A stretch of 64,000 nt of DNA, taken from contig CANTFK010000141.1 in NCBI GenBank assembly GCA_947646735.1, positions 62,001 to 126,000 on the forward strand. Reading direction: 5' to 3'. The translations under genes and the position numbers were made by a program. The first letter of the stretch is position 1, and every line of letters starts with the position of its first letter. Positions 20,428 through 28,900 of this stretch are shown here, in pieces. Under the pieces are notes generated by a model, which saw only the letters and a list, made by a program, of their open reading frames with translations, did not search any database and was not told the DNA's origin. This DNA comes from Peronospora farinosa (lineage: Eukaryota > Oomycota > Peronosporomycetes > Peronosporales > Peronosporaceae).

Positions 20428-22020
20428 TCATGATGCTTGTGCAAACTGACGCGGCCTTGGACGCCACTGCACGGCACCTTGGGTCACTGGACGGATGAGC
20501 TTCACCAATGGGCCATCTACAACGTTCTCCTCGTCCGGGAGATACAATATCAACGTGTTGTCCGCATCCAGCTTGCCCCAAAATTTCTGCCCAGAGGCCA
20601 CGATCTGCACAAGGTGCATCTTCTTCTCCTTGTCCCATTGCAACACGCGCGCGCGTTGCCACTTATCCTGCGCCTTGACTAAGTAATCTACTATGGCTCC
20701 AACTGCATGTCTTCCCTTCGGAAATTCTGGCAAACCCAGTCGCTTCTCACTCGGCGATTGGCCTGGCGGCGGAAAAACAATCGGCCTTTGCGTGTTCATA
20801 CCTTGAACCACCATAGCAGGTGGAGTGTAAGCGTTCGCGGTAATTTTGACGCCAGCAAATGTCTTGCGATCAATGTCACTTCGAGCAGAAGAAGATGCGG
20901 GAAAAGGCGCCGGTCCAAATCGTAGCGTTGCCTTAGCACCAAGTAATTGCTGCTTGCAGTGCAGATACGGTGTCGATTGGAGTACAAAAGCATAGCGCTC
21001 GGCGTCACTATAGGGTGGCATGTCCACTCGGTCATTGTTAATGTCTTCGTCAATAGAGTACTCGCTCATAATCTCTTCGACTAGATCCTGATCACTAATC
21101 CAGCGCTTTGCCCCTGGAATACGCGAGGCAGGCAAGTGTTTGTCACAATACACACCAAGCAAGTTACCCTCGTTGCCGATCATGAGTCCAGCGTCCGCTG
21201 CACACTGTGGATGAACGCCTACATTGCAGTTCTCGGCCTCGCAAATGACCGAAGCACCACCACGTTTGCGGCAGATCGCACACAAGTACCGAAACCTTCC
21301 ATTCTCAATCTCCTCAAAGCCGTCCACTGGTTCCATACTAGGTACATCTCTCATGACAAGTTCTGGGATGGCAAGAGCACAGATCACATGGACCCACTTT
21401 TGTTCATCACTCGATGAAACGTCTGCCATTGCCAGCGGTTTCAATGGTCCACTGTACTGCATACAAACAGCACAAGCAAGCTGTTTCCCCAGAAGACACG
21501 AAGGACAATGCCACGGACCGTCGTCCTGTTCTCTCATGACGACACCAAAACATTCTTCGTGCACTCGTACAGGACACGTATCATTTCCACAAAAGATTAC
21601 GCGTCCACAGGACCATAAACCTTCACAGATGCTGCAATTTTCCTTGGGTACAAAGTGGGGCACGTAGCACTCGTCTACGTATTGACGCAGCTGGCGCAAC
21701 AGCTCGTCGTCCGCATGGTCCAATCGAAAGCGACACTGCATTTGAATCGCATTCGCATCTTCGATATAAAAGATACCTACCCCGTTTTGTTCCTTCTGTT
21801 GTGCATCCCATGGCAGCACGTATTGTTTGTGTGGCAGTAGCTCCTGCATCTCCAGTACGTTGTCGTAATTATGGATAAGCAACAACACGCCTGGTAAGTC
21901 AGGAGGTGCTAGATTAGAAATATCAATGGCCAATTGACGTCGCTGATCCCATGTTGGATGCGTGGGGTACACGTGGTTACCGCCTGAAGACGTGGCATTT
22001 TCGTACAATTTATCCGCCAT
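20428..22020 (-). CDS. NET-like, PHD, extended PHD and Tudor-like chromatin protein
   Basis: A single-exon protein of 530 residues from a true ATG. Residues about 25-118 resemble the NET (extraterminal) fold: RRQLAIDISNL and LLRQLRQYVDECY bracket an inserted segment. A PHD finger lies at 129-175 (CSICEGLWSCG ... CPVRVHEECFGV ... WHCPSC). An extended PHD lies at 183-296 (CAVCMQYSGPLK ... WVHVICALAIPE ... CAICRKRGGASVICE ... VHPQCAADAG). This PHD/ePHD pair is the histone H3-reading unit of BRPF, Jade and AF10 type proteins. Residues about 437-495 look like a Tudor/Agenet barrel (GAIVDYLVKAQDKWQRARVL). There is no bromodomain or catalytic domain. It is likely a nuclear histone-binding adaptor, perhaps in an acetyltransferase complex (inference). 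It is transcribed divergently from the AGC kinase across 448 bp. Confidence 0.85.
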   Translation of the reverse strand: MADKLYENATSSGGNHVYPTHPTWDQRRQLAIDISNLAPPDLPGVLLLIHNYDNVLEMQELLPHKQYVLPWDAQQKEQNGVGIFYIEDANAIQMQCRFRLDHADDELLRQLRQYVDECYVPHFVPKENCSICEGLWSCGRVIFCGNDTCPVRVHEECFGVVMREQDDGPWHCPSCLLGKQLACAVCMQYSGPLKPLAMADVSSSDEQKWVHVICALAIPELVMRDVPSMEPVDGFEEIENGRFRYLCAICRKRGGASVICEAENCNVGVHPQCAADAGLMIGNEGNLLGVYCDKHLPASRIPGAKRWISDQDLVEEIMSEYSIDEDINNDRVDMPPYSDAERYAFVLQSTPYLHCKQQLLGAKATLRFGPAPFPASSSARSDIDRKTFAGVKITANAYTPPAMVVQGMNTQRPIVFPPPGQSPSEKRLGLPEFPKGRHAVGAIVDYLVKAQDKWQRARVLQWDKEKKMHLVQIVASGQKFWGKLDADNTLILYLPDEENVVDGPLVKLIRPVTQGAVQWRPRPRQFAQAS

Positions 22021-22468
22021 TCCTTTTCAAAATTACGCCGTCGTTTGATTGCGCGTTTGATTGCGACATGCGACAGGCTGTTGTTTAGTGAGGTTTTCGT
22101 GCGGTATGCTATTCGATAGGTCTGTGTTTTTTTGCAATCGAGCCAGAGAGGGGGGGGGGATCGGACCATAAAGACCCAAGTACAAAAGTCACTTTGCGAC
22201 TATCCAGCGCAACAAACGTGATCAAGCGACTATAGTGACGACAAATACGTTATTGATATATACTCTGTATATATATTATATACAGGGGTGGAAGAAAAAC
22301 CAAGTTGAACAATTGGACGAAAAAAAGGCATCTTGACTATTGTACCATTAGACGCTTTGAGAGTCGCCGTCTTGTGTTAAGCTGAGACTTGATCAGTATC
22401 CTTTTTACTACGTACAGTACAGAAGATTGACGCTGAATTACGGCCATTTGAGCTACGACATAGACACC
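22021..22468. promoter_or_regulatory. Shared divergent promoter region
   Basis: 448 bp between the ATG of the PHD gene (-) and that of the AGC kinase (+). It contains an AT-only near-palindrome at about 22255-22284 (TATATACTCTGTATATATAT) and a run of G at 22151-22159. No specific factor site can be named. Confidence 0.4.
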
Positions 22469-23614
22469 ATGAGTTCACCTGTTGAAACGGTTGTGTCCGA
22501 TAATGGTGCCTTGGCCAAAGAACTTAATGTGCTCGTCCAAAGCACGAATTTTGACGACAAAATCTGTCTTGAAGACTTTACACTTATTCGTGTAATCGGC
22601 AAGGGGTCTTTTGGTAAAGTGACACTTGTACGCAAGAAGAACAATAGTAAAGTCTTTGCCATGAAGATTTTGACCAAGTCTCACTTGCTTAAACGTAAAC
22701 AGGTAGAGCACACCAAGACCGAACGTCGTGTACTCAGTGTAGCGAGTCATCCATTCATTGTGGGACTGCATTATGCTTTCCAAACGGAAGCCAAGCTGTA
22801 TTTTGTTTTGGACTATTGTCCCGGTGGAGAACTTTTCTTCCATCTCTCGCGCATGGGCAAGTTTGATGAAGAGATGGCACGTTTCTACGCCGCGGAACTC
22901 GTCGTAGCACTTGAGCACTTACACTCACTTGGCGTCGTTTATCGTGACCTGAAGCCTGAAAACATTTTGCTGGATGAGATGGGCCACATTAAGTTGGCTG
23001 ACTTTGGACTGGCCAAGGATGAGGTGACGGAGATCGGTAGTGGTGCCTTGTCGTTATGCGGGACGCCCGAGTATCTGGCACCGGAAGTCCTAGCTCGTAA
23101 AGGTCATGGCACGGCTGTGGACTGGTGGGGACTCGGCATGGTGTTGTATGAGATGCTAACGGGTTTGCCTCCTTGGTACACTCGCAATCGCCAAGAATTG
23201 TTTGCACGCATTCGTGAAGCCCCGCTGGAGATCCCCAACTATCTGAGTCGTGACGCAGCTTCGCTCATTCAGTCACTACTTCACCGTGAACCCGAGAAGC
23301 GTTTGGGTAGCCGCGGTGCTAGCGACGTTAAAGTACACCGTTTCTTCCGCACGGTGGATTGGGACGGTCTACTGTGGGCCGAACCACCGTTCAAGCCGTC
23401 CAATCCACAGTCTAAGGAAGAAGGAGACACGTCGAACTTTGACAAGGAGTTTACGGAGCTGCCCGTGTGCGGCACACCACTGAGTAAATCTGCTGGTGGT
23501 TCGGGGCTACCGAAGAGCATGTTTACAGGCTTTACATACGAGGCGCCGACAATGTCGTTCGGTTCCAACACATCGCAGTCGAAGGTCGATGTGTCGTCCA
23601 CGCCGTATATTTAG
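22469..23614 (+). CDS. AGC-family Ser/Thr protein kinase (AKT/S6K-like)
   Basis: 381 residues from the ATG at 22469 (GACACCATGAG, MSSPVETVV); the frame extends upstream only to a TTG. It is a complete kinase domain, residues about 37-295. It has the glycine loop IGKGSFGKV, the ATP Lys in VFAMK (66), catalytic YRDLKPEN (D160), DFG (D178) and LCGTPEYLAPE. The activation-loop residue before CGTPEY is Ser-Leu, where AKT/S6K have Thr-Phe. The C-terminal AGC tail carries a hydrophobic motif FTGFTY (F352-Y357) with the phospho-acceptor Thr. There is no PH, C2 or other N-terminal module, so it resembles free-standing S6K/PKA-like kinases of protists. It is probably activated by a PDK1-like kinase (family knowledge). 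Substrates are unknown. Confidence 0.9.
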   Translation: MSSPVETVVSDNGALAKELNVLVQSTNFDDKICLEDFTLIRVIGKGSFGKVTLVRKKNNSKVFAMKILTKSHLLKRKQVEHTKTERRVLSVASHPFIVGLHYAFQTEAKLYFVLDYCPGGELFFHLSRMGKFDEEMARFYAAELVVALEHLHSLGVVYRDLKPENILLDEMGHIKLADFGLAKDEVTEIGSGALSLCGTPEYLAPEVLARKGHGTAVDWWGLGMVLYEMLTGLPPWYTRNRQELFARIREAPLEIPNYLSRDAASLIQSLLHREPEKRLGSRGASDVKVHRFFRTVDWDGLLWAEPPFKPSNPQSKEEGDTSNFDKEFTELPVCGTPLSKSAGGSGLPKSMFTGFTYEAPTMSFGSNTSQSKVDVSSTPYI

Positions 23615-23872
23615 GTAAAGCAAATTCGAAGAGCTGTTGCTGCTGGCTGGAAAGCTATTAGGATATAGCACTGTGTTTATTCCGAGTATGTGGACGCTCT
23701 ACCAAAGTACAGAGGTAACAAGCAAGGGTGATACGTTTTGAATCAAGCGTGTTGGCTTCAAAGCAGACAAGTCCCTTTAATAAATAGAGCGTTAGAAATG
23801 CAAGTGACGCATGTACACGACTCGACCATACAAATACCAAGTCAATTATAAGCTTTTCAGTGGTTGGCGAGT

Positions 23873-25369
23873 ATGGCTGCAACTGCTCCTACGTTCGACG
23901 TATGCGGTGTGCGCGTAGCTCACGATCCCGTCAAGGGCAAAGTAGTGTATAGTGAGCGAGACTTCCAGCCTGGTCACGTAATATTCAGCGAGCAGGCGTT
24001 CGTGGCGGCCTCATGGAGCACGGACTTGTGTGGCGGATGCGAGGAGCTCCGATCAGCTGCAACTGTCGCTTCTAGCAACGCGTCGACGGGTTCTCGCCAT
24101 CGATGCCATTGCGAGCGCACTGGTGTATCCAAGATCATGTATTCGCCACGGCTGCAGGACAATGTAGGGCGTCGCAATGTGGTGGTGAACATTATGAAGA
24201 CCATCGACGGCATTGAAGAGGTGGACCGAGCACGCTGCATCCTCAAGTGTCTGGCCATTTACGAACGCGATGCTGACGCTTTGAATCAAGTCATGGGCTT
24301 GACTTGTGTTGGACAGCAACGTGCTACAAATGCAGCCGTCCAATTGCGTCGTCAGCTGCCAGACATCTTCCCCACAGGCTTCTCGGACAAGCAAATGGCT
24401 ACACTCATTGGCGTACTCAATACCAACTCACACGAGCTGGAGAACCTGGGAGGATCAGGACTCTTCCTGTCGGCTTGCCGCATGGAACACAATTGCATGC
24501 CCAATTGCAGCTTCACGACGTTTGACTCGACACTGTGGATGACCGCTATCCGCCCCATCGCACCTGGAGACGCTCTGTCCATCGACTACGGCAATTTCTT
24601 CTACCGTCCGACACCTGAGCGCCAGGAGTCTCTCCTTGCCTCGTACGGGTTCATGTGCAAGTGCGAAGCCTGTATGGTGATGCCAGACCCCACGCGTGCT
24701 GTTCGCTGCCTGTCTGGAAACTGTTCGAAGGGTATCATGCTACCTTTCCCTGTGCAGACCAGCAGCAGCATTGAACAGAACCACCTGCAATTTGAGTGGC
24801 ATTGTCAGACGTGCGGTAAGATCGCAAACGCAGAAGAAAATACTCGGATATTGGCGGCGGAGCAGAAGCTGATGGAGGATGGATTCCCCGAGAGTCTCGA
24901 TGAGGTGGACGCCATCGTACACTGCAACGTGCTACACGAACATCACTACCTCTTGTTCTGGGCGCTGGACAATATTGGCTGCGAGGCCGCTGCCACTACT
25001 TCTTTCCAAATCGAGGTGCAAGTGGCTAAGCATCGACGAATGTTAGCCCAGGTCTGGGAACGCATCATCGCTTGTATGAACGTGGTAGTGCCGACAGCTC
25101 ATCATGAGAAGACCATTTACTATGACAATATGGCTCAGGTTCAGGTGGTGCTGGGCGATCTCGTAGCAGCCAGTCACGCGTATGCACGCGCACATGAGAT
25201 TTCGTGCATCGTCAGTGGTACGGACTGCTTCCCAACGCGCAAACTGCAGCGTTTGATGAAAACACCTCCACAAACGGCCGAGGAGCTGCAAAAAGTGTAT
25301 GCAGCTGAAGTGCAACACCGCCAGCGACCTACAAGTGAGGATGAGGATGAAGATATGAGTGACGAGTGA
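23873..25369 (+). CDS. SET-domain protein, SMYD-like, without a clear MYND finger
   Basis: 498 residues from the ATG at 23873; the frame opens three codons earlier at a TTG. The SET fold appears split: an N-terminal strand part (residues about 10-42), then an insert where MYND would lie in SMYD proteins. That insert has only scattered Cys/His (CGGCEEL, HRCHCERTG). The SET core follows: ACRMEHNCMPNCSF (204-214), DALSIDYGNFFY (233-244) and a post-SET Cys cluster MCKCEAC (261-267). The C-terminal 200 residues are helical, like the TPR-type domain of SMYDs, and end acidic (EDEDEDMSDE). The family methylates lysine in histones or other proteins. The SET motifs are intact, so activity is plausible; substrate unknown. 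Confidence 0.8.
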   Translation: MAATAPTFDVCGVRVAHDPVKGKVVYSERDFQPGHVIFSEQAFVAASWSTDLCGGCEELRSAATVASSNASTGSRHRCHCERTGVSKIMYSPRLQDNVGRRNVVVNIMKTIDGIEEVDRARCILKCLAIYERDADALNQVMGLTCVGQQRATNAAVQLRRQLPDIFPTGFSDKQMATLIGVLNTNSHELENLGGSGLFLSACRMEHNCMPNCSFTTFDSTLWMTAIRPIAPGDALSIDYGNFFYRPTPERQESLLASYGFMCKCEACMVMPDPTRAVRCLSGNCSKGIMLPFPVQTSSSIEQNHLQFEWHCQTCGKIANAEENTRILAAEQKLMEDGFPESLDEVDAIVHCNVLHEHHYLLFWALDNIGCEAAATTSFQIEVQVAKHRRMLAQVWERIIACMNVVVPTAHHEKTIYYDNMAQVQVVLGDLVAASHAYARAHEISCIVSGTDCFPTRKLQRLMKTPPQTAEELQKVYAAEVQHRQRPTSEDEDEDMSDE

Positions 25370-25959
25370 GAAGGAGATACTAAAGACTGTCAAGATTGAC
25401 GTTATTTTGTAAGTATTGCATGCAGCAATCAGAGCTGTAACTGTAGCTAAAACAAAAGGAGACGAAGCAGATTTGTCTGTTGTAAAGCAGCAGCAGCAGC
25501 AACAGCAACTAGAACCCCCTGTCTTTTTTGGTGGTAATGAATAAGTTCAGAATAAGTTCAGTTCGTTTGAAGTAACGTCGTCTCAATGAAAGAGTTTTTA
25601 CTCTCGAGTAATCTGGTACCATGTACCATATCCACGGATCAGAAACGTTTGCGCCGCGTTTATGCAAACCAAAGGTATGGCACACTTCCTATTGCTAAAA
25701 ACACGACATGGTAATATCTGCTATCGTCTTTGAAGGGTTTCTGTGACAAGTCACCCTTCTTCTTCCAGAAAACCCTGACTACATTCTACAGTATATATAA
25801 TTGAATAGACCCCTATTCCCTAAACTCTTGTTTGTTGTCCGTACAAAAACCAGAACGTCCCCCGTTTCTACGCTGACAGAGCATCCTACCCTCACTTCAG
25901 TGCCCCCTCTCTCCCCCCTCTCTCTCTCGTATCATTTCACTATTTGAGCTCTACGGAGC
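25370..25959. other. Intergenic region upstream of the NPC1-like gene
   Basis: It contains a CAG/CAA triplet tract at about 25489-25510 in the SET gene 3' flank and a long CT tract at about 25899-25930 (CCCCTCTCTCCCCCCTCTCT) just before the NPC1-like gene. A typical oomycete-style initiator lies at 25932. Confidence 0.5.
25932..25938 (+). promoter_or_regulatory. Candidate oomycete initiator (Inr)
   Basis: TCATTTC fits the published oomycete Inr form YCAYTYY and lies 22 bp before the ATG of the NPC1-like gene, directly after a CT tract. A seven-base match is weak by itself; the position supports it. Confidence 0.35.
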
Positions 25960-28900
25960 ATGTGGTTATTCGCAGTTATAAGTCTTGCAATTGCCACCCC
26001 ATGCGTTCGTTATTGGCTTGAAACTTTATTTGCCGAGCTTTCAATCATCTTTTTTACACATCTTCACCTCATATCAATTGGTCTCATTCTCATTCTTCTC
26101 TTAGCGCTCATTTTCCATGGTCGTCGCTTTCTACGCAATCGTCAGCTTGTCACTAGACAACAGTCTCATGTACAGTATGAAGACGTCTTTACAGCCAAGA
26201 AAACTGCACTTGCTCATGTCCAATGGAAACGTGGGACAAAAGAACGTGCGCTCATGCTGCGTGTCAAGAGCACGACCAGTGAAATTGCAGGCAGTGGCTT
26301 TTATCCACCCCAGCTTTGGACCTCGTCACTTCTTGTGCTCGCTATGTTGCCAATTATCAGCAGTGTGGTCATAGGAGGAGGAGGAGAGACTGAGACTGGG
26401 ACGAAAATCTCTTTGGACCATTTTCGTAGTCTTCAAACTGACACGGCAATAGCTGCTCAGACGACATTTGATACTGATTCGACTGCAGCTCTCGTTGCAC
26501 TGCAGCAGCAATTGACGACATGTAAATATTCCGGAAAAGATGAATGTATCGACAATGTCACGAGCATTCCAGTCTTGGGAGACTATCGACGGGCAACAAA
26601 TTATTGTGTAGCATTTGATGCTGCCTATGTGAACGTTACAGCTGGAGCTGCATTACGAGCTCAGTACTTCCCCATTGGGGTCGAAGAGGCTAATGCAGAG
26701 GGCTTTGTCAACAACTTTTTAGCATGGTCGGATATGAATAAGGAGAAATTCCAGACAGACTGTTCACTTTTGTATAATGAGACGGTGGTTGGAGAAGGAC
26801 ACGATCTATTGTGTTGCACGGAGACGCAGTACGAGATGCTCAGTAGGCAGATCCGGGAATTGCCAGGACAATGCACGTCCTGTAAGGAGAACTTACGCAA
26901 CTTATGGTGCCAGTTTACGTGTCATCCTAGCAATAGTTTGTTTGTGGACGTGACCCAAGTGCGGCTTATGGCAGGGGACTTGGATCACGCGGACGAGGTC
27001 TTCCCTGCGATCGAGGAGGCCATATACTACGTGGGTAGCGACATGGTGCGCGACCTCCACGACTTTTGTGAGGCCGACATGGGATTCATGCCGCTAGTGT
27101 GTGGCACGAACGGGGACAAGTGCTCAAAGACAAGTTCAGACATGCTGGAGTACCTGGGCGCGTACAGCTTTGGCAGTACGGGATCACCGTCGCAAGTTAA
27201 CTTCACTACGATGGAGCAACTCTCGACGGCTGAACAGGCAGAAAAGATTTGTGCTTGTAGTAGTACAAACATGACTAGCTGCTTTGCGCCGATGGATACG
27301 CGGCTTGAATCGTGTGTGGATACGTGCGGCCCATTGTGTGCTGTGAATGCTAATGACAGCCGTCAATACGTGTCAGCCTGCTATAACACTGGTAGCATCT
27401 CGGCATCGGATGATTTGAGTATTATCACTTTGAAGAGCACACTCACCCACAGTCGATCAAGTGGTGCCAGCAAGATTAAATCCTTGCTAGCGGATTTGTC
27501 GTCCCGTGCTAAAGGTAAAAGTTTTGTGGTGCTGAATTACTTTTTAGCTGTGCTTGCATTCTTCGCTGCAACTGCGCTGGCCCTCGGCTTTGCGTACTCC
27601 ACTCGATACGGCAAGAAGAAGCGACAGTCTGTATTGGGTGACCCTGTTAACGATTCACTGGGTCCTTCAATGCTGCTGCTGGTGGATCTGGATCAGCTAA
27701 AGGGCCTTGGAAGATGGGACGGTCAGCTAACACAGTATTTAAAACGCTGGGGAGATTTTGTGGCCATGGGGAATCATCCACATTACATTATTCTGCTTTC
27801 ATCGATGATTACAATCTGCTGTGCAAGCGGCCTACTTCGATTGGAAATAGAAACGGACTCATTCAGGCTGTGGGTATCGGAGAGCAGCACAGTCTTTCAG
27901 GAGAGGTCACGCTTTGGTGAGATATTCGGGCCTCTTGACCGGGTGGAGCGATTGGTCCTTGCAGCGAAGGACGGTGGCACGGTGACGAGGTCGGCGTACT
28001 TAAAGGAGGCGATCCGTTTACAGCAAATTATTGAGAACGAAATCACATCCGACAGTATTACGTTGAGCGATATCTGCATCAAAGATGCTCCGACCTCGCC
28101 TTGTCAGGTAAGTGCGGTCACACAGTACTTCCAGAACAACATGGAGCACTTCGAAGTATATGAGACGTACGGTCTGGTCAGCAAACACTTGAGAAACTGT
28201 GCGGTTGCTCCGGAGCGAGCAGACGTGGACGTATGCAGCGAATTGCGAGTGCAGCTCAATGCATCCGGCTCATCGCTTCCTACTAGTATGAGAATGTGTC
28301 CGTGCGTGTCGTCTTTTGGCGCACCCATGACCGAGTTGAAAAAGTACCTTGGTGGACGTAATATGCACAATGACTCGCTGGATGCAAGCACGTACCTGCA
28401 GCAAGCAAGTACACTCTTTTCAACCGCTGCAGTGATTAATTATCAAGACACAGCTAAGAATACGAACGCAGTTGCTTGGGAGCGTGCATTTATTGCGCGA
28501 ATGAAGAAAGAAGCGGAGACCAATGCGCTGTACGACATTAATTATGCTGCTGAGACGTCCACAGACGATGAATTTGCGAGTGCGTCGAACATGGACATTG
28601 TATTCAAGGCTGTAATTGGAGGCTTTATCTTTATGGCCGTTTATGTCATTATTGGATTGAATCACTGGAAGCTGAACCGCCACTTCTTCCATTTGTCCAA
28701 AATCTGTGTGGGGTTTATGGGTGCTGCATGCATCCTGGCGGCCGTAGTTGGGACGCTCGGAATTTTTGCATGGACGGGCTTGAAGCTCCAGGTCGTAACT
28801 CTTATTGCGGTGCCGTTGGTTGTGCTCGCTATTGGCACCGGAAATATTTTCTTGATTCTTCATGCCGTTGATCTGAAACAAGATGAGCTGAAGATGGAGC

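Noticed and set aside
26117..26374. Short ORFs inside the NPC1-like gene on either strand
   Set aside because: Shadow frames of a long, domain-complete ORF.
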